Shown here: positions 43,120 to 55,804 of the stretch, one piece after another | Layout of the letters: every line of letters begins with the position of its first letter | Position numbering within the stretch: position 1 is the first letter of the stretch | NCBI RefSeq assembly: GCF_000374185.1 | Contig: NZ_KB910518.1 | Coordinates: 1 to 64,000 of the forward strand | Source of the DNA: Paenibacillus sp. HW567 | Lineage (GTDB): Bacteria > Bacillota > Bacilli > Paenibacillales > Paenibacillaceae | Direction of reading: 5' to 3' | DNA length: 64,000 nucleotides | Notes under the pieces: model-generated | Seen by the model: only the letters and a program-made list of their open reading frames with translations | Told to the model about the DNA's origin: nothing | Database searches by the model: none | Position numbers and translations under genes: made by a program

Positions 43120-43554
43120 ATGTTGGTACCAAAACGCGTTAAACACCGCAAGCAACAACGCGGTCACATGAAGGGTATGGCAAAAGGCGGTACTGAGCTG
43201 AACTTCGGCCAATATGGTCTGCAAGCTTTGGAACCATCTTGGGTTACTAACCGTCAGATTGAAGCTGCCCGTATTGCAATGACACGTTATATCAAACGTG
43301 GCGGTCAAGTTTGGATTAAGATTTTCCCAGATAAGCCAATTACTCAGAAGCCTCTTGAGGTTCGTATGGGTAGTGGTAAAGGTAACGTTGAGAAATGGGT
43401 AGCAGTGGTAAAACCGGGCAAGATTATGTTCGAACTCGGAGGCGTGTCAGAAGAAATCGCTCGTGAAGCGATGCGTCTTGCCGCTCACAAGCTGCCTGTA
43501 AAGACTAAGTTTGTGAAACGTGAAGAATTGGGTGGTGAAGCAAATGAAAGCTAA
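43120..43554 (+). CDS. rplP: 50S ribosomal protein L16
   Basis: A 144-residue L16 near the A-site. [15 protein letters not shown] and the [20 protein letters not shown] segment are standard. The ribosome site GGAGG lies in the end of rpsC. It overlaps rpmC by 11 nt. Confidence 0.97.
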   Translation: MLVPKRVKHRKQQRGHMKGMAKGGTELNFGQYGLQALEPSWVTNRQIEAARIAMTRYIKRGGQVWIKIFPDKPITQKPLEVRMGSGKGNVEKWVAVVKPGKIMFELGGVSEEIAREAMRLAAHKLPVKTKFVKREELGGEANES

Positions 43555-43741
43555 TGAACTTCGCAACTTAACCACTGCTGAGATTGAACAGAAGATCGCC
43601 GGATTTAAGGAAGAACTTTTCAATCTCCGTTTTCAATTGGCAACTGGCCAACTGGATAACCCGACTCGGATTCGTGATGTGCGTAAGGAAATAGCTCGTG
43701 CTAAAACCGTTATCCATCAAAGAGTACTTGGCATCAGTTAA
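43544..43741 (+). CDS. rpmC: 50S ribosomal protein L29
   Basis: A 65-residue L29, two helices at the tunnel exit. [17 protein letters not shown] is the family start. ATG 43544 lies inside the last codons of rplP with GGTGGTGA upstream; the frame is open to 43520 but that is read from rplP. Confidence 0.96.
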   Translation: MKANELRNLTTAEIEQKIAGFKEELFNLRFQLATGQLDNPTRIRDVRKEIARAKTVIHQRVLGIS

Positions 43742-43784
43742 GTGACGGCGGATGTATCATCCGTAATCAGGAAGGAGGCTAACT

Positions 43785-44051
43785 ATGAGCGAAGAACGTA
43801 ATGCACGTAAGGTGCTGATCGGTAAAGTAGTCAGCGACAAAATGGATAAAACCATCGTAATTGCTGTTGAAACCTATAAGAAGCACAACCTGTATCACAA
43901 ACGCATCAAGTCTACGAAGAAATTCAAAGCACATGATGAAGAGAATGTTGCAAAGATCGGTGATACTGTCAAAGTCATGGAAACTCGTCCACTGTCCAAG
44001 GACAAACGCTGGAGACTTGTTGAAGTGGTAGAAGCAGCGGTTATCATCTAA
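43785..44051 (+). CDS. rpsQ: 30S ribosomal protein S17
   Basis: An 88-residue S17 (OB fold). [20 protein letters not shown] and [20 protein letters not shown] are conserved. ATG follows GAAGGAGGC. Confidence 0.97.
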   Translation: MSEERNARKVLIGKVVSDKMDKTIVIAVETYKKHNLYHKRIKSTKKFKAHDEENVAKIGDTVKVMETRPLSKDKRWRLVEVVEAAVII

Positions 44052-44090
44052 GACGACCTATGAAGCTTGATCGGAAGGAGGAAATTAATA

Positions 44091-44459
44091 ATGATTCAAC
44101 CATTTACACGTTTGCATGTGGCTGACAACTCTGGTGCGAAGGAACTGATGTGTATCCGCGTACTGGGTGGTACTGGACGCCGTACAGCAGCAATCGGCGA
44201 TCTGATCGTTTGTTCCGTTAAACAAGCAACACCAGGCGGCGTTGTCAAAAAAGGTGATGTTGTTAAAGCGGTAGTTGTACGTACGAAACGTTCCGTTCGC
44301 CGTAAAGATGGATCTTACATCGCATTCGACGAAAATGCAGCTGTTGTTGTTAAAGACGACAGAAGCCCACGCGGAACACGTATCTTCGGACCAGTTGCTC
44401 GCGAACTTCGCGATAAAGACTACATGAAGATCGTTTCCTTGGCACCGGAAGTAATCTAA
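44091..44459 (+). CDS. rplN: 50S ribosomal protein L14
   Basis: A 122-residue L14 at the subunit interface, also the docking site of silencing factor Rsf[20 protein letters not shown] is the normal start. ATG 44091 follows GAAGGAGGAA. Confidence 0.97.
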   Translation: MIQPFTRLHVADNSGAKELMCIRVLGGTGRRTAAIGDLIVCSVKQATPGGVVKKGDVVKAVVVRTKRSVRRKDGSYIAFDENAAVVVKDDRSPRGTRIFGPVARELRDKDYMKIVSLAPEVI

Positions 44460-44506
44460 ACAAAGATTTAATCATGCCCCAAAAAGTGTCATAGGAGGTG
44501 TAATAA

Positions 44507-44860
44507 ATGCCTAGAGTGAAAAAAGTTCTGGAATCCCATAACAATAAACTGCACGTGAAAAAAGATGATGTGGTGCTTGTGATCAGCGGGAAAGACAAAG
44601 GTAAAAAAGGCCGTGTCATCGCTGCTTATCCTCGCGAAAACCGCGTTCTGGTAGAAGGCGTGAACATGGTGAAGAAACACCAGAAGCCGAACCAGCTCAA
44701 TCCACAAGGTGGAATCATCGAGCAAGAAGCTTCGATTCATGTGTCTAACGTAATGCACATTGATCCGAAGAGCGGTAAAGTTACTCGTATTGGTTACAAA
44801 GTGCTCGATAACGGTAAGAAGGTTCGGGTAGCGAAGAGATCCGGAGAGATTATCGACTAA
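44507..44860 (+). CDS. rplX: 50S ribosomal protein L24
   Basis: A 117-residue assembly-initiating protein with a KOW motif ([16 protein letters not shown] near 18-33). ATG follows TAGGAGGTG. rplE is 30 nt downstream. Confidence 0.97.
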   Translation: MPRVKKVLESHNNKLHVKKDDVVLVISGKDKGKKGRVIAAYPRENRVLVEGVNMVKKHQKPNQLNPQGGIIEQEASIHVSNVMHIDPKSGKVTRIGYKVLDNGKKVRVAKRSGEIID

Positions 44861-44890
44861 TACAGTCCTAAAGAAAGGAGGTACATCTTC

Positions 44891-45433
44891 ATGGCAGCAA
44901 GAATGAAAGAACGTTTTCTGAATGAAATTACACCTGCTTTGATGCAGAAGTTCAACTATACAACTGTTATGCAAGTGCCTAAGATTGAGAAGATCGTCAT
45001 CAACATGGGTGTGGGTGACGCTGTTCAAAACTCCAAAGTACTTGATTCCGCAGTTAACGATATGCAACTGATCGCTGGTCAAAAGCCCGTAATCACCAAA
45101 GCAAAGAAATCCATCGCCGGTTTCAAACTGCGCGAAAACATGCCAATCGGGGTTAAAGTAACACTGCGCGGAGATCGCATGTATTACTTCCTTGATAAAT
45201 TGCTTAACGTAACACTTCCACGCGTACGTGACTTCCGTGGGGTTTCGACTAAATCATTTGACGGTCGCGGTAACTACACACTTGGTCTTAAGGATCAATT
45301 GATCTTTCCCGAAATCGAATATGATAAAGTTGACAAAGCACGCGGTATGGACATTGTTATTGTAACGACTGCTAGAACGGATGAGGAATCCCGTGAGCTG
45401 CTCGCTCAACTGGGAATGCCTTTCACGAAATAA
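44891..45433 (+). CDS. rplE: 50S ribosomal protein L5
   Basis: A 180-residue 5S rRNA-binding protein. [17 protein letters not shown] and [19 protein letters not shown] are the family motifs. ATG follows AAAGGAGGT. Confidence 0.97.
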   Translation: MAARMKERFLNEITPALMQKFNYTTVMQVPKIEKIVINMGVGDAVQNSKVLDSAVNDMQLIAGQKPVITKAKKSIAGFKLRENMPIGVKVTLRGDRMYYFLDKLLNVTLPRVRDFRGVSTKSFDGRGNYTLGLKDQLIFPEIEYDKVDKARGMDIVIVTTARTDEESRELLAQLGMPFTK

Positions 45434-45481
45434 GGACGGTTCATCCATTTCTCCGAAAATGTTTAGGAGGTGTCAGGCTAA

Positions 45482-45667
45482 GTGGCAAAAACTTCAATGA
45501 AAGTTAAACAACAACGCGAACCTAAGTTCAAAGTGCGTGCATATACACGTTGCGAGCGTTGCGGTCGTCCACATTCGGTACTGCAAAAGTTCAAAATTTG
45601 CAGAATTTGTTTCCGTGAGTTAGCTTATAAAGGCCAGATTCCTGGCGTGAAAAAAGCAAGTTGGTAA
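45482..45667 (+). CDS. rpsN: 30S ribosomal protein S14, type Z
   Basis: A 61-residue zinc-ribbon S14 with CERC and CRIC pairs, the short C+ form. The tail [11 protein letters not shown] is typical. Start is GTG after TAGGAGGTG. The longer zinc-free paralogue is not in the window. Confidence 0.97.
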   Translation: MAKTSMKVKQQREPKFKVRAYTRCERCGRPHSVLQKFKICRICFRELAYKGQIPGVKKASW

Positions 45668-45699
45668 GAAGTTTATAAACGGGAAGGAGGTTTACACAC

Positions 45700-46098
45700 A
45701 TGACTATGTCTGATCCTATTGCAGATATGCTTACTCGTATTCGTAACGCTAACACTGTGCGTCACGAGACAGTAGAAATGCCTGCTTCTACTATGAAAAA
45801 ACAAATCGCGGACATCTTGAAGCGTGAAGGTTTCATCCGTGACGCGGAATTCGTTGAAGACAGCAAACAAGGGATTATCCGTATCTTCTTGAAATACGGC
45901 CCTAACCAAGAGCGCGTTATCTCTGGTCTGAAAAGAATCAGTAAACCAGGTCTTCGCGTTTACACGAAGAGCAATGAAGTGCCTCGTGTACTCGGCGGCC
46001 TTGGTATCGCGATTATCTCCACATCTAAGGGAGTTATGACCGACAAAGAAGCTCGTCAATCAAAATCGGGCGGAGAAGTTGTCTGCTACATTTGGTAA
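45700..46098 (+). CDS. rpsH: 30S ribosomal protein S8
   Basis: A 132-residue S8, binder of 16S helix 21. [17 protein letters not shown] and the C-terminal [14 protein letters not shown] are conserved. ATG 45700 is 9 nt after AAGGAGG; an ATG two codons later is too far. Confidence 0.96.
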   Translation: MTMSDPIADMLTRIRNANTVRHETVEMPASTMKKQIADILKREGFIRDAEFVEDSKQGIIRIFLKYGPNQERVISGLKRISKPGLRVYTKSNEVPRVLGGLGIAIISTSKGVMTDKEARQSKSGGEVVCYIW

Positions 46099-46128
46099 TA
46101 AACGTCACAAGATAAGGAGGTGCAACAC

Positions 46129-46671
46129 ATGTCTCGTATTGGTCGCAAACCAATCGCAGTACCTAGCGGTGTAGATGTCACTTTGGACAACACCGTTATT
46201 ACAGTAAAAGGTCCTAAAGGCACTTTGACTCGTGAGCTTCATAAAGACATGAAGGTTACAGTTGAAAATAACGAAATCACCGTTGTTCGCCCATCGGATA
46301 ACAAATTGCATCGTTCACTTCACGGCACAACCCGCTCCGTTGTCAGCAACATGGTTAGCGGTGTGACTGAAGGTTTCTCGAAATCTCTGGAACTGGTTGG
46401 GGTCGGATATCGTGCAAGCAAATCCGGAGATAAAATCGTTCTGAACGTTGGTTACTCCCACCCGGTTGAAATTACACCGGAAGCGGGCATCGAGTTCGAG
46501 GTTCCTGCGAACACGAAAATCATCGTTAAAGGTATCGACAAAGAACGCGTAGGCGCATATGCTGCAAAAATCCGTTCCGTACGCGAACCTGAGCCATACA
46601 AAGGTAAAGGTATCAAATATGAAGGCGAGCGTATCATCCGTAAGGAAGGTAAAGCCGGTAAGAAGAAATAA
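46129..46671 (+). CDS. rplF: 50S ribosomal protein L6
   Basis: A 180-residue L6 with two related domains. [14 protein letters not shown] is the N-terminus and [14 protein letters not shown] the conserved C-terminal signature. ATG 46129 follows AAGGAGGTG; the in-frame GTG at 46120 is part of that site. Confidence 0.97.
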   Translation: MSRIGRKPIAVPSGVDVTLDNTVITVKGPKGTLTRELHKDMKVTVENNEITVVRPSDNKLHRSLHGTTRSVVSNMVSGVTEGFSKSLELVGVGYRASKSGDKIVLNVGYSHPVEITPEAGIEFEVPANTKIIVKGIDKERVGAYAAKIRSVREPEPYKGKGIKYEGERIIRKEGKAGKKK

Positions 46672-46755
46672 TCGGCTTGCTTTTCTTCGTAAGATACCCC
46701 GTGCATCTTAAAGTGAAGCTGTTTACGGCAAACTGAAGGGAGTGAAAGGGAAGTC

Positions 46756-47124
46756 ATGATTACAAAAGAGGATAAAAACAAGGCTCGTCTCAAAAGACAC
46801 CTGCGTGTTCGTAAGAAAATTCAGGGTACCACTGAGCGTCCACGTTTGAATGTGTTCCGTTCTTCGAAACACATCTACGCTCAATTGATTGATGACGTGA
46901 CAGGCGTTACTATCGTAGCTGCCTCCACATTGGACAAAGATCTGAGCGCTACAATCGGAAATGGCGGCAGCGTTGAAGCTGCAAGCAAAGTGGGTCAATT
47001 GATCGCAGAGCGCGCTAAAGCAAAAGGTTATGCTGTGGTTGTATTTGACCGCGGAGGATACCTTTATCATGGACGGATTCAAGCTTTGGCTAATGCAGCT
47101 CGCGAAGCTGGTCTTGAATTCTAG
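46756..47124 (+). CDS. rplR: 50S ribosomal protein L18
   Basis: A 122-residue 5S rRNA-binding protein. [20 protein letters not shown] and [16 protein letters not shown] are conserved. ATG follows GGGAGTGAAAGGGA. Confidence 0.97.
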   Translation: MITKEDKNKARLKRHLRVRKKIQGTTERPRLNVFRSSKHIYAQLIDDVTGVTIVAASTLDKDLSATIGNGGSVEAASKVGQLIAERAKAKGYAVVVFDRGGYLYHGRIQALANAAREAGLEF

Positions 47125-47150
47125 AATATTTCTAAAAGGAGGTTAACGAC

Positions 47151-47648
47151 TTGCGTATAGATCCGAACAGTTTAGAGCTGACAGAAAGAGTTGTACACAT
47201 TAACCGTGTAGCAAAAGTTGTAAAAGGCGGACGCCGTTTCAGCTTTAGTGCACTTGTTGTTGTGGGCGACGGCAACGGCTATGTCGGTGCAGGTATCGGT
47301 AAAGCTGGTGAAGTTCCGGATGCCATCCGTAAAGGCATTGAAGACGCCAAGAAAAACCTGATTCACATTCCAATCGTAGGAACTTCGATTCCCCATCTCG
47401 TTACTGGACATTTCGGCGCAGGACGCGTGCTGCTGAAACCAGCATCGGAAGGTACTGGCGTTATTGCCGGCGGTCCTGTTCGTGCGGTATTGGAATTGGC
47501 AGGCGTTGGCGACATCTTGACAAAATCTCTGGGTTCTTCGAATTCCATGAACATGGTCAATGCAACTTTGGAGGGTCTTTCCCGTCTGAAACGCATTGAA
47601 GAGGTCGCGAAACTTCGTGGCAAATCTGTCGAAGAATTGCGCGGTTAA
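47151..47648 (+). CDS. rpsE: 30S ribosomal protein S5
   Basis: A 165-residue S5, important for decoding accuracy. [19 protein letters not shown] near 23-41 is the RNA-binding segment that includes the spectinomycin loop region. Start is TTG after AAAGGAGGTT, in frame with the expected RIDPNSLEL. rpmD is 14 nt downstream. Confidence 0.96.
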   Translation: MRIDPNSLELTERVVHINRVAKVVKGGRRFSFSALVVVGDGNGYVGAGIGKAGEVPDAIRKGIEDAKKNLIHIPIVGTSIPHLVTGHFGAGRVLLKPASEGTGVIAGGPVRAVLELAGVGDILTKSLGSSNSMNMVNATLEGLSRLKRIEEVAKLRGKSVEELRG

Positions 47649-47662
47649 GGAGGGGAACGTCA

Positions 47663-47848
47663 ATGGCAAAATTGCAAATCACCCTCGTACGCAGCGTAAT
47701 TGGACGTCCAGAAACACAACGTGTTACTGTTAAGACGCTCGGCCTGCGTAAAACCAATTCGTCCGTGGTTCACAATGACACTCCTGCAATTCGCGGGATG
47801 ATCAACAAAGTGAGCCATCTATTGTCTGTTACTGAAATTGAAGGCTAA
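47663..47848 (+). CDS. rpmD: 50S ribosomal protein L30
   Basis: A 61-residue L30. [19 protein letters not shown] is the standard start and [10 protein letters not shown] the end. ATG follows AAGGAGGGG. Confidence 0.97.
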   Translation: MAKLQITLVRSVIGRPETQRVTVKTLGLRKTNSSVVHNDTPAIRGMINKVSHLLSVTEIEG

Positions 47849-47888
47849 ACGCCTCGCATAAATTAACAAATATAAGGAGGTGCAAACG

Positions 47889-48328
47889 ATGAAGTTACAT
47901 GAACTTGCTCCAGCTCCTGGATCACGTAAAGAACGCAACCGCGTGGGTCGTGGTCCTAGTAGCGGGAACGGTAAAACTTCCGGCCGCGGTCATAAAGGGC
48001 AAAACTCCCGTTCCGGCGGCGGTGTTCGTCCAGGCTTCGAGGGTGGACAAAACCCACTCTATCGTCGTCTGCCTAAACGTGGTTTCATCAATCCTACCCG
48101 TAAAGAGTATGCGATTGTGAACCTTGAAGATCTGAACAGCTTTGCTGAAGGAACTGAAGTGACTCCACAGTTGTTGCTCGAAACTGGTGTTGTCAAGAAT
48201 TCCAAAAGCGGCATCAAGATTCTCGGTAATGGTGAACTGGCCGTTAAATTGACTGTACAAGCAAATAAGTTCTCTCAATCTGCGGTAGAGAAAATCGAGG
48301 CTGCCGGCGGTAAAACCGAGGTGATCTA

Positions 48329-48329
<1 letters not shown>
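47889..48329 (+). CDS. rplO: 50S ribosomal protein L15
   Basis: A 146-residue L15. [20 protein letters not shown] and the Gly-rich [18 protein letters not shown] extension are typical. ATG 47889 follows AAGGAGGTG. Its stop overlaps secY by one base (TAATG). Confidence 0.97.
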
Positions 48330-50370
<2,041 letters not shown>

Positions 50371-50374
50371 TGTA

Positions 50375-51127
50375 ATGATCATTTGTAAATCCGAACAGGA
50401 ACTTGCCTTTATGAGGGAAGCTGGTCGAATAGTTGCCGAGAGTCACCGTCTGATTGCTGAGGCTATCCAGCCCGGCATTACGACGGGGGAGCTCGACAGA
50501 ATTGCCGATCAATACATTCGCAGTCAAGGTGCTGTGCCGTCTTTCAAAGGTTACAACGGTTTTCCTGCCAGCATTTGCGCTTCAGTCAACGAACAATTGG
50601 TGCATGGATTTCCGGGTAAGCGAAAACTGGTTGAAGGCGATATTGTTACGCTGGATATCGGTGCAGAGTACCGCGGTTATCACGGTGATTCCGCCTGGAC
50701 CTACGGGGTGGGCAGCATTTCCGAAGAGGCTCAGCGTCTGCTGGATATCACGGAAGGCTCCTTATACGCAGGACTGGCGTTAGTCAAGCCGGATGTGCGC
50801 TTGTTTACAATCTCCCATGCAATTCAGCAGTACATCGAGGATGCCGGATTCTCCGTCGTTCGCGAGTATGTTGGTCATGGCATTGGGGCAGAACTGCATG
50901 AAGAACCGCAAATTCCGAATTATGGCATAGCGGACCGCGGACCACGTCTGAAACCGGGTATGGTACTCGCGATTGAGCCGATGGTGAACGCAGGGGACAG
51001 ATATGTCAGAACGCTGGAAGATAACTGGACGGTCGTCACGGTAGACGGCTCACTGTGCGCTCATTTTGAGCATACAGTAGCTGTAACGCCGGAAGGCATG
51101 GAAATTTTCACAAAACTGAATGCGTAG
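50375..51127 (+). CDS. map: Methionine aminopeptidase, type I
   Basis: A 250-residue dinuclear metallo-enzyme that removes N-terminal Met. Ligands lie in [15 protein letters not shown] (two Asp), [12 protein letters not shown] (His), EPMVNAG (Glu) and EHTVAV (Glu). ATG 50375 has CGAGGT upstream in the end of adk, so the two are coupled. Confidence 0.96.
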   Translation: MIICKSEQELAFMREAGRIVAESHRLIAEAIQPGITTGELDRIADQYIRSQGAVPSFKGYNGFPASICASVNEQLVHGFPGKRKLVEGDIVTLDIGAEYRGYHGDSAWTYGVGSISEEAQRLLDITEGSLYAGLALVKPDVRLFTISHAIQQYIEDAGFSVVREYVGHGIGAELHEEPQIPNYGIADRGPRLKPGMVLAIEPMVNAGDRYVRTLEDNWTVVTVDGSLCAHFEHTVAVTPEGMEIFTKLNA

Positions 51128-51138
51128 GTGATCTTCAC

Positions 51139-51447
51139 GTGAATACTGGGAGCAGCCCGCAGATTGGTCAATTAGTGAGAATTCTCAAAGGCAAAGATGC
51201 CGGAGAGGCTGCCGTTGTTATCGCAGTTGTTGATAGCAGATTTGTATACATTGCCGATGGAGACAAACGTAAGTTTGATGGGCCCAAGAAGAAGAATATC
51301 GGACATCTGGAGCTCATACCATTCATCAGCAGTGAGATTGTGAACAGTTTGGAAGAAACCGGCCGGGTAACGAACGGAAAGCTGCGGTTTGCAGTTATGA
51401 AGTACGGTGCGTCAGCCGGAAAAAGTGCAAGTGAGAAAGGAGACTAA
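51139..51447 (+). CDS. KOW-domain RNA-binding protein (YbzG type)
   Basis: A 102-residue protein with an N-terminal KOW motif ([19 protein letters not shown] near 10-28), related to L14e/L24-type RNA binders. It sits between map and infA as ybzG does in Bacillus subtilis. The family may act on ribosomes; no function is shown. The start is GTG; infA begins 2 nt after the stop. The basic segment [12 protein letters not shown] supports RNA contact. Confidence 0.85.
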   Translation: MNTGSSPQIGQLVRILKGKDAGEAAVVIAVVDSRFVYIADGDKRKFDGPKKKNIGHLELIPFISSEIVNSLEETGRVTNGKLRFAVMKYGASAGKSASEKGD

Positions 51448-51449
51448 CT

Positions 51450-51832
<383 letters not shown>

Positions 51833-51851
51833 GAAGGGGGTGTAGCGTAAA

Positions 51852-52220
51852 ATGGCTCGTATAGCTGGAGTGGATTTGCCACGTGATAAACGCGTTGAGA
51901 TCGCCTTGACTTATATTTTCGGAATCGGTAAAACGACTTCCCAGAAAATTCTTAATGAAACAGGCATTAACGTTAACACACGTGTCCGTGATTTGACGGA
52001 AGATGAAGTCAGCAAACTGCGTGAAATGATCGACAAATCGGTTAAGGTTGAAGGTGACCTGCGTCGTGAAATTTCCTTGAATATTAAACGTCTTACTGAG
52101 ATCGGCTGCTACCGCGGTGTTCGTCATCGTCGTGGATTGCCTGTTCGCGGTCAACGTACCAAAACGAATGCCCGTACCCGGAAAGGCCCGCGTCGTACGG
52201 TAGCAAACAAAAAGAAATAA
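51852..52220 (+). CDS. rpsM: 30S ribosomal protein S13
   Basis: A 122-residue S13 of the head, bridging to the 50S subunit. [20 protein letters not shown] and [19 protein letters not shown] are conserved. ATG follows AAGGGGGTG. Confidence 0.97.
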   Translation: MARIAGVDLPRDKRVEIALTYIFGIGKTTSQKILNETGINVNTRVRDLTEDEVSKLREMIDKSVKVEGDLRREISLNIKRLTEIGCYRGVRHRRGLPVRGQRTKTNARTRKGPRRTVANKKK

Positions 52221-52239
52221 GAAGGGGTGAAAAGAGACA

Positions 52240-52635
52240 ATGGCTAAACCGAAAAAAGTCGTACGTACCAAACGTCGCGACCGTAAAAATATCGAGAGTG
52301 GCGTGGCACACATCCGTTCCACGTTCAACAACACTATCGTTACGATCACGGATCCTCACGGAAATGCAATTTCCTGGGCAAGCTCCGGCGGTCAAGGATT
52401 TAAAGGTTCCCGTAAATCGACTCCATTTGCAGCGCAAATGGCAGCCGAATCTGCAGCCAAAGCAGCTATGGAACACGGCATGAAGTCCGTTGAAGTTATG
52501 GTTAAAGGACCGGGCGCGGGCCGCGAAGCAGCCATCCGTTCCCTTCAGGCCGCAGGCCTTGAAGTAAACCTCATTAAAGACGTAACTCCGGTTCCTCACA
52601 ATGGATGCCGTCCGCCGAAACGTCGCCGCGTATAG
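52240..52635 (+). CDS. rpsK: 30S ribosomal protein S11
   Basis: A 131-residue S11 of the platform. [18 protein letters not shown] and the C-terminal [15 protein letters not shown] are standard. ATG follows AAGGGGTGA. The 131-nt gap to rpoA contains a promoter-like palindrome. Confidence 0.97.
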   Translation: MAKPKKVVRTKRRDRKNIESGVAHIRSTFNNTIVTITDPHGNAISWASSGGQGFKGSRKSTPFAAQMAAESAAKAAMEHGMKSVEVMVKGPGAGREAAIRSLQAAGLEVNLIKDVTPVPHNGCRPPKRRRV

Positions 52636-52640
52636 TGAAA

Positions 52641-52669
52641 TCAGAATTGTGATTGTGGTATAATTCTGA
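52641..52669 (+). promoter_or_regulatory. Possible internal promoter inside an inverted repeat, upstream of rpoA
   Basis: TCAGAATT (52641-52648) and AATTCTGA (52662-52669) are perfect inverted arms. Between and across them lies an extended -10, TGG plus TATAAT (52656-52664). No good -35 is present. The arrangement could be a promoter with an operator over its -10, or an RNA hairpin. Confidence 0.5.
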
Positions 52670-52766
52670 CGCATCTGCTAATAATAGGTGTTTAGGCATA
52701 CTACATGATACACCTGATGGGGTGACAGTTTCATATAGGAGCGACGTTTGAAGGAGGGGTACACTC

Positions 52767-53711
52767 GTGATAGAAATCGAAAAGCCGAAGATTGAGACCG
52801 TAGAAGCCAATGATGAAGGAACCTATGGGAAATTCGTAGTTGAACCGCTGGAACGTGGATATGGCACGACTCTGGGGAACTCGCTTCGCCGGATCTTGCT
52901 TTCCTCCCTTCCGGGAGCCGCAGTGACTTCGGTCCAAATTGACGGCGTTCTGCATGAGTTCTCGACCGTTCCTGGCGTAATGGAAGATGTGACGGAGATC
53001 ATTCTGAACCTTAAAGCTCTTTCCTTGAAGATTCATTCAGACGAAGAGAAAGTGTTCGAGATTGATGCTGAAGGTGAAGGCATCGTTACCGCAGGTGATA
53101 TCCGTGCGGACAGCGATGTTGAGATCCTGAACCCGGATCTTCATATTGCAACGCTGGGACCTGGCGCGAGACTTCACATGCGTATTTTTGCAGGCCGTGG
53201 CCGCGGTTATGTCCAAGCGGACCGCAACAAACGCGAGGATCAGCCCATCGGCGTTATTCCGGTGGATTCCATCTATACGCCTATCTCCCGTGTGAATTAC
53301 GGCATCGACAACACTCGTGTCGGTCAAGTGACCAACTACGACAAGCTGACGATGGAAATTTGGACGGATGGCAGTATCAGACCGGAAGAGGCTGTTAGCC
53401 TCGGAGCCAAAATTTTGAACGAGCACCTCGTTTTGTTCGTAGGACTTACGGATGAAGCGAAAGACGCCGAAATTATGGTGGAAAAAGAAGAAGACAAAAA
53501 AGAAAAAGTGCTTGAGATGACAATCGAAGAGCTTGATCTTTCTGTACGTTCTTACAATTGCCTCAAACGTGCCGGTATTAATACCGTACAAGAGCTGACT
53601 ACAAAAACTGAAGAAGATATGATGAAGGTTCGTAACCTGGGCCGCAAATCTTTGGAAGAAGTACAAGAAAAGCTCGAGGAACTTGGTTTAGGACTCCGTA
53701 CAGAAGAATAG
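52767..53711 (+). CDS. rpoA: RNA polymerase alpha subunit
   Basis: A 314-residue alpha subunit. The N-terminal dimer domain ([20 protein letters not shown] near 31-50) is joined by a Glu/Lys-rich linker (near 230-245) to the C-terminal domain ([17 protein letters not shown]) that binds UP elements and activators. Start is GTG after GAAGGAGGGG. Confidence 0.97.
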   Translation: MIEIEKPKIETVEANDEGTYGKFVVEPLERGYGTTLGNSLRRILLSSLPGAAVTSVQIDGVLHEFSTVPGVMEDVTEIILNLKALSLKIHSDEEKVFEIDAEGEGIVTAGDIRADSDVEILNPDLHIATLGPGARLHMRIFAGRGRGYVQADRNKREDQPIGVIPVDSIYTPISRVNYGIDNTRVGQVTNYDKLTMEIWTDGSIRPEEAVSLGAKILNEHLVLFVGLTDEAKDAEIMVEKEEDKKEKVLEMTIEELDLSVRSYNCLKRAGINTVQELTTKTEEDMMKVRNLGRKSLEEVQEKLEELGLGLRTEE

Positions 53712-53745
53712 CTGACAGATTGCTTGAGTAAAGGAGGGAAAACAA

Positions 53746-54111
53746 ATGGCTTACCAAAAATTGGGCCGTGATTCCAGTGCGCGCAAAGCGTTGTTTCGCG
53801 ACATGGTAACGGATCTGTTTCTTTATGAGCGTATCCAGACAACGGAAGCTAAAGCGAAGGAAGTTCGTTCCATCGCTGAAAAGCTGATTACTAAAGCGAA
53901 AAAAGGCGATCTTCATGCTCGTCGTCAAGTAGCAGCATTTGTCCGTCGTGAGACTGTAGACGGTGAACAAGACGCTATCCAAAAATTGTTCTCTGATATT
54001 GCTCCTCGTTACACAGAGCGTCCAGGCGGATACACTCGTATCCTGAAGCTGGGACCTCGCCGTGGCGACGCTGCGCCTATGGTTTATCTTGAACTGGTAG
54101 ACCGCGCGTAG
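53746..54111 (+). CDS. rplQ: 50S ribosomal protein L17
   Basis: A 121-residue L17 near the tunnel exit. [20 protein letters not shown] is the standard N-terminus. ATG follows AAAGGAGGG. It ends the alpha operon. The ecfA1-ecfA2-ecfT transporter genes that follow rplQ in Bacillus subtilis are absent here. Confidence 0.97.
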   Translation: MAYQKLGRDSSARKALFRDMVTDLFLYERIQTTEAKAKEVRSIAEKLITKAKKGDLHARRQVAAFVRRETVDGEQDAIQKLFSDIAPRYTERPGGYTRILKLGPRRGDAAPMVYLELVDRA

Positions 54112-54146
54112 TATCACAAGCCATGATTTCCGGATGTACCCTTTAC

Positions 54147-54283
54147 GCATATACTGTAAGCAGTATGTGCAGAGATGTATGAACGTTATTGTGCTGCAGG
54201 GGCATTAAGGCCCTGCAGCACAATTACCGCGGGAATCACCTTGTATAGAGTAGAAGGAGCTCCCGCCGGGGCTCTTTTTTTTT
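54147..54283 (+). terminator. Three successive hairpins ending the alpha operon
   Basis: First, GCATATACTG/CAGTATGTGC (54147-54170). Second, a stem TTGTGCTGCAGGG/CCCTGCAGCACAA (54189-54223). Third, GAGCTCC/GGGGCTC (54257-54274) followed by nine T. Only the third is a canonical intrinsic terminator; the first two may protect the 3' end of the mRNA. Confidence 0.85.
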
Positions 54284-54333
54284 GAGAACCTCTGGAATGT
54301 GCAGATTGGAATTCGATTGAAAGGAAGAACGTA

Positions 54334-55113
54334 ATGCGCAATCTATTGATGAAGGTCAATTATGATGGCACTAATTATGATGGCTTTCAGACCCAACCTC
54401 AGGGCAATACGATTCAGGACCATTTGGAGCAAGCTATTCTTCATCTTACCGGGGAGAGGATCAAGATTACAGCCTCAGGCCGCACAGATGCAGGAGTTCA
54501 TGCTTATGGTCAACCTTTTAACTTCGTAACCTCTTCGCAAATTCCAACGCAACGCTGGTGTCTGGCCCTGAATGCCCGGCTGCCGCAGGATATCGTGGTT
54601 ACTGAGGCAACTGAGGTTCCTCTTTCCTTCCACTCCCGCAGAGGAGCGAAGCGTAAGACCTACCGGTATACAATCAACGGCAATCGGTTTCCAGACCCGT
54701 TCCAGCGGCGCTGGCAGCATCATCATCCGGTGAAGCTCGATCTTTCAGCTATGGAGCAGGGATTGGCTCATATTGTGGGGACCTATGACTTCACATCGTT
54801 TGCATCTAGGAAGTCCACGAAGGCATCCCATGTCCGGACGATTTTTGAGGCGCATATGGAGATTGACCGCAGTATGTGCCGCAGCGGGTCTGGAGACCAG
54901 GGCGTTATTCATACTTATATTACAGGCAGCGGCTTTCTGCAGCATATGGTCCGCATTATTATGGGCACGCTAATTCACGTGGGCGAAGGCAAGATTCGTG
55001 CGGAAGCAGTTGCAGGTATACTGGCAGCATGCGACCGTGCGGCAGCGGGCCCCACAGCGGTGGCAAATGGGTTGGCGCTATGGAGCGTAGAATATGACAA
55101 GGTGGAAAGCTAA
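54334..55113 (+). CDS. truA: tRNA pseudouridine(38-40) synthase TruA
   Basis: A 259-residue pseudouridine synthase for the anticodon stem-loop of tRNAs. The catalytic Asp lies in ASGRTDAGVHAYGQ near residues 48-61. KRKTYRYTI and GSGFLQHMVRIIMGTLI complete the family pattern. ATG follows AAAGGAAG. It follows rplQ directly after the terminator, without the ECF genes. Confidence 0.96.
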   Translation: MRNLLMKVNYDGTNYDGFQTQPQGNTIQDHLEQAILHLTGERIKITASGRTDAGVHAYGQPFNFVTSSQIPTQRWCLALNARLPQDIVVTEATEVPLSFHSRRGAKRKTYRYTINGNRFPDPFQRRWQHHHPVKLDLSAMEQGLAHIVGTYDFTSFASRKSTKASHVRTIFEAHMEIDRSMCRSGSGDQGVIHTYITGSGFLQHMVRIIMGTLIHVGEGKIRAEAVAGILAACDRAAAGPTAVANGLALWSVEYDKVES

Positions 55114-55167
55114 TCGCTGGGCATCTTTTTTATCAAGAAAAAATATGCCTTTAATATTAGAAATCAC

Positions 55168-55196
55168 TTGCGCTAGCCGCGATTATGCTGTAATAT
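55168..55196 (+). promoter_or_regulatory. Likely promoter of rplM-rpsI
   Basis: TTGCGC at 55168-55173 and TAATAT at 55191-55196 are 17 bp apart. A GGGCAT/ATGCC hairpin with T and A tracts (55119-55149) just upstream may end the truA transcript. Confidence 0.65.
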
Positions 55197-55206
55197 AAAA
55201 GTTGTG

Positions 55207-55244
55207 TTTTCTTGATGGCTATCCCACAGCCCCGATCAAGAAAA
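55207..55244 (+). promoter_or_regulatory. Probable L13 leader hairpin
   Basis: TTTTCTTGAT (55207-55216) pairs with ATCAAGAAAA (55235-55244), with inner GGCT/AGCC (55217-55220 with 55228-55231). It starts about 5 nt after the predicted transcription start and is about 100 nt before rplM. Firmicutes have a described L13 leader RNA upstream of rplM; this is the obvious candidate, assigned by position and structure rather than by a model search. Confidence 0.6.
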
Positions 55245-55346
55245 TGCCAACAAACAAGCTTTTTTTAACTCACATAATCGTAATTCAATGAGAAATTAGA
55301 TATACGAAACATATGATTTTCGTACGAGAACAAGGAGGAAACTTTC

Positions 55347-55784
55347 ATGCGTACCACCTATATGGCGAAGCCGAACGAAGTTGAACGCAATTGGCATATT
55401 ATTGATGCCGAAGGCAAGACACTTGGCCGTTTGGCGAGCGAAGCCGCTGCTTTGATCCGTGGCAAACACAAACCGCAATTCACTCCACACGTTGATACTG
55501 GAGATTTCGTAATTGTTATCAACGCAGAGAAGATTCATTTGACAGGTAAGAAATTGCAAAACAAGAAATACTACCGTCACTCGATGCACCCAGGCGGCTT
55601 GAAAGTTACTGTTGCTGAGGATCTGCTGAAGACTAAACCTGAACGTGTCATTGAATCCGCCGTACACGGCATGATTCCTAAGACTCGCCAAGGCAATCAA
55701 ATGAAGCTGAGACTCAAAGTATATGCAGGCGCCGAGCATCCACATGCAGCACAAAAACCTGAAGTTTACGAACTTCGCGGATAA
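55347..55784 (+). CDS. rplM: 50S ribosomal protein L13
   Basis: A 145-residue L13. [18 protein letters not shown] and [18 protein letters not shown] segments are conserved. ATG follows AAGGAGGAA. rpsI is 20 nt downstream. The structured leader suggests autoregulation. Confidence 0.97.
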   Translation: MRTTYMAKPNEVERNWHIIDAEGKTLGRLASEAAALIRGKHKPQFTPHVDTGDFVIVINAEKIHLTGKKLQNKKYYRHSMHPGGLKVTVAEDLLKTKPERVIESAVHGMIPKTRQGNQMKLRLKVYAGAEHPHAAQKPEVYELRG

Positions 55785-55804
55785 GAATAGAGGAGGACAG
55801 TTTC

